Below are positions 34,620 to 42,889 of a stretch of 64,000 nucleotides of DNA, one piece after another. A model generated the notes under the pieces. It was given only the letters and a program-made list of their open reading frames with translations. It had not been told where the DNA came from and made no database searches. The DNA is taken from positions 62,001 through 126,000 of the forward strand of contig CAWKIA010000027.1 in the NCBI GenBank assembly GCA_963849635.1, given 5' to 3'. The stretch is from CAVRUD01 sp963849635. GTDB taxonomy: Bacteria > Chloroflexota > Chloroflexia > Thermomicrobiales > UBA6265. Both the position numbers and the translations under genes were made by a program. The number at the start of each line of letters is the position of its first letter. Positions within the stretch are counted from its first letter, which is position 1.

Positions 34620-35120
34620 CTACGTCGATGGATCCGGTCCTTCGCCGTCGATTTCGACCTCCGCTTCGCAGTTTACCGGGGCATTAAGGGGCAGCATCAT
34701 CCCGATCGACGAACGCGCGTGCGCCCCGACCTCCGGGCCGTACAGCGCCAGAATCAGGTCGGTGTAGCCGTTAGTGACGAGGGGCGTCTGGTTGAACCCG
34801 GGCGCCACGTTGACCATCGCAAAGACGCGGAGCCAGGCCGTTACCCTATCCAGATCGCCGAGTGCCCGTTTCAGGCTGCCGAGGTGCGCCAGGGCCACCA
34901 ACCGTGCCGCCTGGTAGCCCTGCTCGGCGGTCACGTCTTCCCCGACTCGGCCGAGCGGCTGCGCCAGCGACCCATCATTGTTCTGCGGCACGTGTCCGGA
35001 GATGTAGGCCCGGTTGCCGCGGACGCGCACCCATGGGAACGGGAGCTCGACGCCGGGCGGTAGGCGCAACGCTTCGGGTAGCTCGAGCCCCATCGCTTCA
35101 AGTTTGGCTTCGATTCGCAT
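34620..35120 (-). CDS. RidA-family (YjgF/YER057c/UK114) protein
   Basis: 166 residues with a trimeric RidA fold pattern: VRVRGNRAYISGHVPQNNDG, GYQAARLVALAHLGSLKRAL, VTAWLRVFAMVNVAPGFNQT and SSIGMMLPLNAPVNCEAEVE. The classic RidA arginine in the R-x-x-x-x-x-x-L-P motif is replaced here (RSSIGMMLPLNAPVNCEAEV), as in the YjgF-like subfamilies that are not all imine deaminases. AAGGAGG lies 4 bases before ATG 35120. The cupin gene lies 79 bases upstream on the same strand, possibly co-transcribed. Confidence 0.85.
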   Translation of the reverse strand: MRIEAKLEAMGLELPEALRLPPGVELPFPWVRVRGNRAYISGHVPQNNDGSLAQPLGRVGEDVTAEQGYQAARLVALAHLGSLKRALGDLDRVTAWLRVFAMVNVAPGFNQTPLVTNGYTDLILALYGPEVGAHARSSIGMMLPLNAPVNCEAEVEIDGEGPDPST

Positions 35121-35199
35121 TCGTTCCTCCTTGACCTGGATGTCGGTCGGCTCGGGGATCGCGCGAAACGCCGGAGTTCCATTTGGGAGCGGTGTCCGG

Positions 35200-35622
35200 T
35201 CAGTCCGTGATCAACGCGTCGAGCTCCGGCTGGAGCACGACACTTTCGTGCTCGCTGGCATCGGTGCGGCCACCGATCACGACAGCCGGTTCGGTCTGGC
35301 TGCGATTGATCGCAACGTGGGAAACGCCGGCGGGGATGTAGAGGTAGTCGCCGGCGCGGGCGACGTCACGCTCACGCAGCCAATCACTGTAGCGAAGCTC
35401 CAGCTCACCGCTGACGACATAGAAGGCACTTTCGTGCCCCGCATGGTAGTGCGCGCGCGTGCGCCCCATGGGAGCGATCGTCACCATGCCTAGCCAGATG
35501 CCGCGCGCTCCGCAGCTTTCGTTGCTGACGCCCGGCGTATACGAGGGGCCCTGTTTGCCGTCGTAGGGATCCCCCGGATGCACGACCCTGCATGACGAGC
35601 CGAGCGCAGTCGAGGTGTTCAC
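35200..35622 (-). CDS. Single-domain cupin protein
   Basis: 140 residues, one cupin barrel. Motif 1 is RTRAHYHAGHESAFYVVSGE with two histidines and a Glu, and motif 2 is GDYLYIPAGVSHVAINRSQT with a third His, so a metal site is likely. No signal peptide, unlike the secreted cupins of this window. GTG 35622 follows AGGAG at 8 bases. The substrate is unknown; proximity to the RidA gene hints at small-molecule metabolism. Confidence 0.8.
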   Translation of the reverse strand: MNTSTALGSSCRVVHPGDPYDGKQGPSYTPGVSNESCGARGIWLGMVTIAPMGRTRAHYHAGHESAFYVVSGELELRYSDWLRERDVARAGDYLYIPAGVSHVAINRSQTEPAVVIGGRTDASEHESVVLQPELDALITD

Positions 35623-35840
35623 GGTTGCCTCTCCTTCTTAACCGCTGAGCCAGGTCGCGGCCTGTTCCGCGATAGCGCCACTGTAGGAGCCTGCGCCCAT
35701 CATCACCACGAACGCCTCACGCACTTACCCCACGCATTGGAGTGGGGTTACGAGCGCGTGAGCACTCGTTTCCCGGCTGCCACCATCGCGCGTGCTACGC
35801 TTGGGCGACTCGTCAGCGCAGCCGATCGCGAGGTGGCGAG

Positions 35841-38333
35841 ATGGGTACTGCTGGGAACCTTTCCCCATCCTTTGCCGACGTGCTGCGTCAATTCCGGATC
35901 GCGGCGGGACTCTCGCAGGAGGCCCTTGCCGAGCGGGCTGGTTTGAGTGCCCGGGCAATCAGCGATCTCGAACGCGGCGCTCGCCGCACGCCCTACCGCG
36001 AGACAGTGCGGCTCCTCGCCGGGGCGCTCGACCTCACCGAAGGCGACCGCGGCGCACTGGAAGCAGCAGTCGAACGGGCCCGTGGACCCCGAGCGGCCGC
36101 CGGATCGACGACAGGCGGCGTCGCGGCGGTACCGGTTCCCCTCACGCAACTGATCGGCCGAGATGCCGATGTCGCGGCCGTGCACGCCGAGTTCCGGACG
36201 GGCTCCGCGCGCCTTGTCACGCTGACGGGCCCGCCGGGCATCGGCAAGACCAGACTCGCCTTGGAAGTCGCCCGCGGGCTGGTTAGCGAGTACCCGGACG
36301 GGGTCTTCTTCGTCGGTCTGGCGCCGCTGACAGATGCCCGCGCGGTCGGCACGTCGATCTTGCAGGTGCTTGGGCTCGTCGAGGCCGGCGAGCGGACGGC
36401 GGCGGATCGGCTCAAGGACGTGCTCCGCGAGAAGCGAGCATTTCTCGCGCTCGACAACTTCGAGCATGTTGTCCAGGCCGCCCCATTGATCGGCGAGCTC
36501 CTCGAAGCGTCGCCGGGCCTGACTGTCCTGGCGACCAGCCGTATTACGCTCAGGATTCGCGGCGAGCACGAGTACCACGTTCCGCCGCTGACGATTCCGG
36601 GAGAGCCTGGCGGTGGAACGCCCGGCGGTGCCATCGACACGGTGGGCGGGTCGGCAGCGGTCGCCCTCTTCGTCGAGCGCGCGCACTCGGTTCGACCTGG
36701 GTTCCATCTCACGGACGAGAACGCATCCGCCGTTGCGGAGATCTGCCGCCGATTGGACGGCCTGCCGCTGGCGATCGAGCTCGCGGCCGCTCGCTGCATG
36801 GTGCTCTCACCCGAAGCGATGCTCCGGCGTCTGGCGCGCGGTCTCGATCTGCTCGCCGGAGGCTCCCGGGATGCGCCTGCCCGTCACCAAACACTGCGCG
36901 CGGCTATCGCCTGGAGTCACGATCTGCTTACTCAGGAGGAGCGGGTCCTCTTTCGCCGGCTGGGCGTGTTCGTGGGCGGCTGTACCCTCGAGGCCGCGGA
37001 GCGCGTCGGGGCCGGTGATTTGGATGTGGATGCCCTTGAGGTCGTCTCCGCTCTGGTCGATCAGCACCTCGTGCAGGCCGTCGAAGGTCCTGGGGGCGAG
37101 CCCAGGTTCTCGATGCTGGAGACGCTGCGCGAATTTGCCCTGGAGCAATTGGAGGCCGCGGGCGAGCGCGACCAGATGCAACGGCGCTACGCGGAGGATG
37201 TGCTGAACCTTGCGCTCGAGGCCGAGCCGCACATGTACGGTGGCGACCGTGGGCAATGGCTGGGCAGACTGAATGACGAGCAGGACAACATCCGCGCCGC
37301 GCTCGGTTGGGCGAATCGGCAAGAGGATCCTGCGCTTGGCCTTGCCTTGCTGGGCGCGCTCTGGTTGTGGTTTCAGCGCCGGCTCCTGGTCGAGGGCCGG
37401 CGCTGGGCCGACGAACTTCTGGCTCATCCCGGCGCGGCCGGGTTGACGGCGCCACGCGCCAAGGCGCTCTTCGTGGCCGGCCACTTCGCCTGGCTGCAGG
37501 GGGATGTACGGGCGATGCGCGCCCGGCTCGAGGAGGCTATTGCGATCCAACGCCGGTTGGACGATGCCGCTGGCCTCAGGCGCAGCCTCCCGTTCCTCGG
37601 CTTGGTGGCAGACGACCACACGGCGGCACAGCGGCTTGCCCAGGAGGGGGTCCGGCTCTGCCGGCTGGGCAACGATCGGTGGGACCTGGCGATGGCCCTC
37701 CTGAACCTGGGTCGGACCGAGGCGACCTGGGGGAATGACGCGGCCGCCCGAACCTCCCTGGATGAGGCGGCGGAGCTCTTCGGAGCGATCGGCGACCGGT
37801 GGCTGCGCGCCCTGGCGCTGACCAGCACCGGCGCGATTGCCTATCGCGCGGGCCGATTCGACCAGGCCGAGATTGCCTTTCGGGAGGCACTCGAATGCTT
37901 TCAGGCGGTCGAGGACCGGCGGAACACCACCCAAGCGTTGACCAACCTCGGGTTTGCGCTCCTCGCCTCGGGTGACGTCGGACAGGCCCACGACCTCTTC
38001 GCGCGGAGCCTTACCTTTGGTCAGGAACACGGCGATCGGTTCAACGCGCCTGCCTGCCTACGCGGCGTGGCGGCCGTCGCGCTGGCATCGGGGGACGCGG
38101 CGACCGCGATCCGTCTCACTGCCGCGGCGGATCAACTGGTTGCGACGACCGGCGTGGCGCGGTGGCCCGCCGAGCGATTGGGGGCGGCAGTTCCCCTGGA
38201 CGACCTCCGCGCCGTATTCGGCGAAGACGCGTTTGCGGCGGCTTGGGCAGCGGGGGCAGCGCTCTCACCGGGAGAGTCGATCAATATGGCCCTGGCGAGG
38301 CCGAGGATGTCTCGAAAACACCCCGGTGGGTAG
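35841..38333 (+). CDS. XRE-HTH STAND ATPase-TPR regulator
   Basis: 830 residues. An N-terminal XRE helix-turn-helix (residues 9-65: FADVLRQFRIAAGLSQEALA then GLSARAISDLERGARRTPYR) precedes an NB-ARC-like ATPase (Walker A GPPGIGKT at 130-137, AFLALDNFEHV Walker B, LDGLPLAIELAAARCMVL). TPR-like repeats run to the end (LTSTGAIAYRAGRFDQAEIA, TNLGFALLASGDVGQAHDLF). There is no C-terminal LuxR domain: the DNA-binding module sits at the opposite end from its relatives. GAGGTGG precedes ATG 35841. No target gene is obvious; the cupin/RidA genes are divergent. Confidence 0.85.
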   Translation: MGTAGNLSPSFADVLRQFRIAAGLSQEALAERAGLSARAISDLERGARRTPYRETVRLLAGALDLTEGDRGALEAAVERARGPRAAAGSTTGGVAAVPVPLTQLIGRDADVAAVHAEFRTGSARLVTLTGPPGIGKTRLALEVARGLVSEYPDGVFFVGLAPLTDARAVGTSILQVLGLVEAGERTAADRLKDVLREKRAFLALDNFEHVVQAAPLIGELLEASPGLTVLATSRITLRIRGEHEYHVPPLTIPGEPGGGTPGGAIDTVGGSAAVALFVERAHSVRPGFHLTDENASAVAEICRRLDGLPLAIELAAARCMVLSPEAMLRRLARGLDLLAGGSRDAPARHQTLRAAIAWSHDLLTQEERVLFRRLGVFVGGCTLEAAERVGAGDLDVDALEVVSALVDQHLVQAVEGPGGEPRFSMLETLREFALEQLEAAGERDQMQRRYAEDVLNLALEAEPHMYGGDRGQWLGRLNDEQDNIRAALGWANRQEDPALGLALLGALWLWFQRRLLVEGRRWADELLAHPGAAGLTAPRAKALFVAGHFAWLQGDVRAMRARLEEAIAIQRRLDDAAGLRRSLPFLGLVADDHTAAQRLAQEGVRLCRLGNDRWDLAMALLNLGRTEATWGNDAAARTSLDEAAELFGAIGDRWLRALALTSTGAIAYRAGRFDQAEIAFREALECFQAVEDRRNTTQALTNLGFALLASGDVGQAHDLFARSLTFGQEHGDRFNAPACLRGVAAVALASGDAATAIRLTAAADQLVATTGVARWPAERLGAAVPLDDLRAVFGEDAFAAAWAAGAALSPGESINMALARPRMSRKHPGG

Positions 38334-38401
38334 AACGCGCCCTGCGTTGCGTACCAGCCCGTCGACCCGCCGCGCCCCCGGATTCCCCTGGGGTGGCTCT
38401 A

Positions 38402-39271
38402 GAGCCTGTTATGGACTTGGGGTGAGCGGTAGAGTGGCGTCATGGAGACACCAGCCCGCAAACCCTACCTGAGTGACGTGAGCGATGACGAGTGGGCGTT
38501 CGTGGCCCCCTACCTGACGCTGATGGACGAAGCCGCGCCGCAGCGCCACCACGACCTGCGCGAGGTCTTCAACGGCTTGCGCTCCATCGTCCGCGGCGGC
38601 CTGCAATGGCGCCTGATGCCCAACGATCTGCCGCCCTGGGAAGCGGTCTACCAACAGACGCGGCGCTGGCTGGCGGCCGGCGTCTTCGAAGCCATCGTCC
38701 ACGATCTGCGCGAAGTGCTGCGGCTGGCCCAGGGGCGAACCGCCGAACCCACGGCGGTGATCCTGGACAGCCGCACCCTGCAATCGACGCCCGAGAGCGG
38801 GGGCCGGGCCGGGTACGACGGGGCCAAGCGGAAGAAGGGGTCCAAGGTCCACGCCGCGGTCGATACGCTCGGCCATTTGCTCGCCCTCCACGTCACCCCG
38901 GCCGACGCCCAGGACCGGGCGCAGGTCGCCGATTTGGCCGCCGCCGTGCAGGAGGCGACCGGCCAGACAGTGGAGGTGGCCTTCGTCGACCAGGGCTACA
39001 CCGGCGAGACGACGGCGGCCGAGGCGGCGGCGCACGGCATTCGCCTGGAGGTCGTCCGGTTTCCCGAAGCCAAGCGCGGCTTCGTGCTGCTGCCGCGTCG
39101 CTGGGTCGTCGAGCGCAGTTTCGCCTGGACCGGGCGGTTCCGCCGCCTGGCCCGCGACTACGAACGGCTGCACACCACCTTGGCGGGCTTCCACTACGTC
39201 GCCTTCGCCTTGCTTGCGCTCCAATCCGCCCTTCCCATCCTGGCCGTCCTCTGAAAGTCCATAACAGGCTC
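38402..39271 (+). mobile_element. IS5-family insertion sequence
   Basis: Terminal inverted repeats (GAGCCTGTTATGGACTT at the left, complement at the right) frame one transposase gene. The match is perfect and extends three more bases each side through a CTAG at both ends, of which TA or CTAG is the probable target duplication. The element is about 870 bp and looks intact and recent. It inserted between the XRE-STAND gene and a SnoaL fragment whose stop codon is formed by the right-end TAG. Confidence 0.9.
38442..39254 (+). CDS. IS5-family DDE transposase
   Basis: 270 residues, full length for the IS427/IS1031-like branch. The N-terminal DUF4096-like part is YLSDVSDDEWAFVAPYLTLM; the catalytic residues lie in VILDSRTLQSTPE (D), VEVAFVDQGYTGE (D) and RRWVVERSFAWTGRFRRL (E), the last being the Y-x-R-x-x-E type signature region. 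Single uninterrupted frame between the inverted repeats. Confidence 0.92.
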   Translation: METPARKPYLSDVSDDEWAFVAPYLTLMDEAAPQRHHDLREVFNGLRSIVRGGLQWRLMPNDLPPWEAVYQQTRRWLAAGVFEAIVHDLREVLRLAQGRTAEPTAVILDSRTLQSTPESGGRAGYDGAKRKKGSKVHAAVDTLGHLLALHVTPADAQDRAQVADLAAAVQEATGQTVEVAFVDQGYTGETTAAEAAAHGIRLEVVRFPEAKRGFVLLPRRWVVERSFAWTGRFRRLARDYERLHTTLAGFHYVAFALLALQSALPILAVL

Positions 39272-39490
39272 TAGACGACCTGGGCGGACGCGGGGAGCGC
39301 GCCGAGTTGCTGTAGAAGGCCCAGGGTGTCGAGTTCGTGCCAGTTTTCGACGATTTGGGTGCCGTCGAACCGCCAGACGCTGATGCCCGTCAGCGTTACC
39401 GGTTTGCCGGTCGGCGGGGTGCCCTGGAATACGCCCCGGTGGGTGCCGCGGTACGTCCAGCGCAGGGTATGAGGCGGGGCGTTCCACGAG
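39271..39490 (-). pseudogene. C-terminal fragment of a SnoaL-like ester cyclase
   Basis: The minus frame reads WTYRGTHRGVFQGTPPTGKP then VTLTGISVWRFDGTQIVENW and HELDTLGLLQQLGALP, a classic SnoaL/ester-cyclase C-terminus like that of the intact gene at 51178 (MLRQLGV). The upstream half is missing or out of frame. The TAG stop coincides with the CTAG at the right end of the IS element. Confidence 0.75.
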
Positions 39491-39815
39491 CGTTCGTCGC
39501 CGCCATTGCCGCCTGTCGACGGCCGCCATCTCACCACGCTGCAGCATCGTGGAAACCGCCGGCGACGGTCGCCAGGCCTTTGGCCCACCGTGCGGTTGCG
39601 AATTCAGGTTGGCATTGGTGGCGCTATTTGCGAAGTATAAGAAATGGTCGAGTTGCCAGCCAATCGACGCTCGGCTCCCTGATCGCACGCGTCTTGGATG
39701 GCACGCCCGTGGAGTAGGACAGTTGCGCTCAGCGCAATGAACGCGGACCATGTCGGGCGAGACGTCAATGCTGCGCCGCGTGGGTAGGTGCGGAACGAGA
39801 GGGAAAGGAGAGACG
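39491..39815. other. Intergenic stretch before the dehydratase gene
   Basis: It probably includes out-of-frame remains of the SnoaL gene and the dehydratase leader (AATGAACGCGGACCATG near 39738), also found at 34530. No further gene is supported. Confidence 0.4.
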
Positions 39816-41133
39816 GTGGAAACGCACGAGCGAGCCGAGGATCGCGTCCAGACCGCGTCGCGGCCGAGCGAACTCAAGATCACCGACATGCGCACGGCGA
39901 CGGTCGGGTGGGACAACTGGCACTTCACGCTGGTTCGGATCGACACCAACCAGGGGATCAGCGGCTACGGCGAGGTGCGCGATTTCGCCTCCAAGACCTA
40001 CGCGCTGATGCTGAAGCGCCTGCTGCTTGGCGAGAACCCCTGCAATCTGGACAAGCTCTTCCGCAAGATCAAGCAGTTCGGGCATCACGGGCGGCAGGGC
40101 GGGGGAGTCTGCGGCGTCGAGATGGCCCTGATGGACCTGGCCGGCAAGGCGTACAACGTGCCCGCCTATGCCCTCGTCGGGGGCAAGTTCCGCGATCGGA
40201 TCCGGATGTACTGCGACACGCCCAACGAGCCGACCGGCGCGGAGATGGGTCAGCAACTGCTCAAAAAGATCGAGCAGGGCTGGACGATGCTCAAGATGGA
40301 CGTGGGGGTCCAGCCCTTGATCGGCGTCGAGGGCGCCCTGAGCTGGCCGCAGGGGATGCTCCCGGGCGACTCCGAGGACCAGGTCGGACGAGCTGCTGAA
40401 CATCACCCAGGTGATGCACCCCTTCACCCACGTTCGTCTCACCCCGAAGGGGATCGACCTGATCTGCGAGTACGTCGCCGAGGTGCGCGCGGTCGTCGGC
40501 GACAAGGTGCCGATCGCCGCCGACCACTTTGGCCACATCGGGGTCGACGATTGCCTCCGTCTCGGCCAGGCGCTGGAGCCCTACAACCTCGCCTGGCTGG
40601 AGGATCTGGTTCCCTGGCAGTTCACCGACAAGTGGGTCCAGCTGGAGCGGGCGCTGAACACACCCGTCTGCACGGGCGAGGACATCTATCTGCTCGAAGG
40701 CTTCAAGCCGCTCCTGGAGGCCCGCGCCGTCAACATCATCCACCCGGACCTGGCCACCAGCGGCGGGATCATGGAGACGAAGAAGATCGGCGACTACGCC
40801 CAGGAATATGGGATCAGCATGGCGTTGCACATGGCGGGCACGCCGGTGAGCACGATGGCGAGTGTCCACTGCGCGGCGGCGACCCAGAACTTCATCGCCC
40901 TGGAGCACCACTTCAATAAGGTCTCCTACTGGGGCGACTTCATCGACGGGGTGCCGAAGCCGATCATCCAGAACGGCTACATCCCCGTCCCCGAAGGCCC
41001 CGGCCTCGGCTTCGAGCTAAATCTGGACGTAGTCCGAGAGAATCTCGTCCCGTGGGACAAAGGCTTCTTCGAGCCGACGCCGGAGTGGGACGGCAACACG
41101 AGTGTGCGCAGCCACGACCGGCTCTGGTCCTAA
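39816..41133 (+). CDS. Enolase-superfamily sugar-acid dehydratase (mandelate racemase/RspA-like), one frame break
   Basis: About 438 residues. The capping domain (ATVGWDNWHFTLVRIDTNQG, GVCGVEMALMDLAGKAYNVP) is followed by a barrel with metal ligands in PIAADHFGHIG (Asp), WLEDLVPW (Glu) and PVCTGEDIY (Glu), and catalytic-type His in MALHMAGTPV. This pattern fits the mandelate racemase subgroup that dehydrates sugar acids such as galactonate or gluconate; the exact substrate is open. A one-base break near 40395 separates VQPLIGVEGALSWPQG from LLNITQVMHPFTHVRLTPKG. GTG 39816 follows AAAGGAG. Fragments of its two ends occur at 32388, 46311 and 59480, so this family was once multi-copy here. Confidence 0.8.
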
Positions 41134-41228
41134 GCGGGGGCGTTTTCGAGGGCCGAGGGGCACGGCGGCACACGGCTCCGAACTACCGTCATCAAACCTC
41201 GCGTGTGAGTCTCTTGGAGCGGGGAAGG

Positions 41229-41984
41229 CTATGCGATGGTGATAGATTCGCCATCGGCGGGAATCCGCAGTTGGTCGTCGGGGATGCCGGCTTGTTGGGC
41301 CGCGGCGCGGAGGTCCGCCCGTGAAACCGTCGCGTGGTCGAGGGCATCCATGTGGGTCGCGACGACGGTTGCCCGCGGCGCCGATCGGCACACCTCGACC
41401 GCCTGGACGGCATCCATGACGATCAGCGTCTGGGAGTCGCCCCACACTGCCCCACAGGCATGGATCACGATAATGTCTGGCCGGATGCTGGCGATGGTCT
41501 CCATCACGGCGGGAGTCAGGATCGTATCTCCTGCCCAATAGATGGTCGGCTCATCTTCCACTTGGAAGATAAGCCCCGTGACGGAGCCCATGACGGCAAG
41601 GACATCCCCACTGCCGTGCTCCCCGGGGGCGGGCGCGATGTCGACGCCCTGCCAGCGCAGCGGCGCGGCGAGCGGCGTGACCGCGGTGAAGCCGAGCGCG
41701 CCGATGGCTGCTTCGTCACCGGCTCGACAGATGAGCGGCGTCCCCTTCGGCAGGAGTTCCTGGGCCACTGAGTCGAAGTGGTCGGAGTGGAGGTGAGAGA
41801 CGATGGCGAGGTCGATCCCAGCCACAACTTCCTCTGGCGGGATCGGCAGGTCGACGAGCGGATTGAAGGAACGGCCAGTGAACGACGGGCGGCTATGCTT
41901 CGGTGCCAGGTAGGGATCGATGAGGATGCGCTGGCCGCCGTAGTTCAGCCGAAGCGTGGCGTTGCGGATCAGTTGAAGGCGCAT
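41229..41984 (-). CDS. Metallo-beta-lactamase-fold hydrolase (UlaG-like)
   Basis: 251 residues. RILIDPYLAPKHSRPSF and the zinc motif IVSHLHSDHFDSVAQELLPK (H-x-H-x-D-H) open the fold; TIYWAGDTILTPAVMETI supplies the bridging Asp, and VVATHMDALDHATVS the last His. UlaG-type members hydrolyse sugar lactones or phosphodiesters. AGGAGAG lies upstream of ATG 41984. It is convergent with the sugar-acid dehydratase gene 95 bases away, so a link to sugar-acid metabolism is possible but unproven. Confidence 0.85.
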   Translation of the reverse strand: MRLQLIRNATLRLNYGGQRILIDPYLAPKHSRPSFTGRSFNPLVDLPIPPEEVVAGIDLAIVSHLHSDHFDSVAQELLPKGTPLICRAGDEAAIGALGFTAVTPLAAPLRWQGVDIAPAPGEHGSGDVLAVMGSVTGLIFQVEDEPTIYWAGDTILTPAVMETIASIRPDIIVIHACGAVWGDSQTLIVMDAVQAVEVCRSAPRATVVATHMDALDHATVSRADLRAAAQQAGIPDDQLRIPADGESITIA

Positions 41985-42137
41985 CGACGCCCACTCTCCT
42001 ACTTCGAGTCGAACCAGTCACTCCTCAACCGAGGGGTCCGAGGCGACGGAAGGATAGCCCGATTTGAACGCAGGCTCGTCCGGCCAATCCTCGTCACCCG
42101 GTATAGGAACCGTGACGGTCCCGTGGCGCTTTCTGGC

Positions 42138-42354
42138 CATGTTGACGGTCTCAACCCAGGTACGCATACTCATTCGAAAGCCGCGAGGAGATCCTGAGCG
42201 AACTCGCCCGGCGGTACGCGAGCGAGCGCCGCTGGCAACGGATCCAGGACGAGGGATCTCGTCGCGCTCGAGACGCTGGTCTCTTCACGAAGGATGATGT
42301 CGAGGCATTCATGGATGCACTCGACGACGATCCGTCCGCGCAAAGAGTCCGATA
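42138..42354 (+). pseudogene. Broken ribbon-helix-helix antitoxin gene
   Basis: ATG 42138 begins MLTVSTQVRI, like a VapB/CopG N-terminal strand. The frame then shifts to ESREEILSELARRYASERRW and DDVEAFMDALDDDPSAQRV, ending at TAA 42352. The middle of the ribbon-helix-helix domain is missing. It lies directly upstream of a PIN toxin fragment, the usual antitoxin-toxin order. Confidence 0.55.
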
Positions 42355-42518
42355 ATCGCGTGTTGGAGGTGGCGGTCGCCGGGGAGGCTGATGTGATCGT
42401 CACCGGCGACCGCCGCCACCTTCTCGCTCTTGGCTCCTACGTGGGCATCCCAATCCTCACGCCGACCGACTTCCTGGCAGCTTATCCCCCGAACCTTGAT
42501 CCGCGAATGCGCCGTTGA
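42355..42518 (+). pseudogene. C-terminal fragment of a PIN-domain (VapC-like) toxin
   Basis: The frame DNRVLEVAVAGEADVIVTGD then RRHLLALGSYVGIPILTPTD and FLAAYPP matches the last 45 residues of PIN ribonucleases, including the D-x-x-L/V...VTGD acidic pair. The N-terminal half with the first catalytic Asp is gone, having been fused to the antitoxin remnant by deletion. Not functional. Confidence 0.75.
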
Positions 42519-42889
42519 TCCCGCGCCTCTGGTCCTAACCGAAGGTGTCCGTGCATAGGGCGATGCCGAACGCTCGCCTCAGGGGGGCCGATCCGCGTCA
42601 TCCGGGCTGATGACTCCGGCCACACTCGCCCCGCGAGCCATTTCTGGCGGGACACGTTCGATCTTCGCGCGGCGTTGGAGGTGCAGCCTGGACGCAGGCG
42701 AAGCCCGCTACTTCCGGCGCGCGGCAGGGTTGTGAATCGGTACCCCTAACCAACATCGCAAACCGTAGCGGCCCTGTTGCCAAGGTAGTACGCATTGCGT
42801 ACCATTGTGGACAGGTGACAATTTTCGTGTCGCCGCAGGCGCAACGGTGTGCACGTCGCACACGACCCTGCGCAGTGAAAGGTCTGACG
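42519..42889 (+). promoter_or_regulatory. Upstream region of the flavoprotein gene with two operator-like dyads
   Basis: No gene is supported in this stretch. Two perfect dyads occur before the start at 42890: GTACGC-ATT-GCGTAC (42788-42802) and GTGTGC-ACGTC-GCACAC (about 42848-42864). Their symmetry and placement suggest binding sites for a dimeric regulator. The nearby MarR gene at 45550 is a candidate; that link is inference. Confidence 0.45.
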
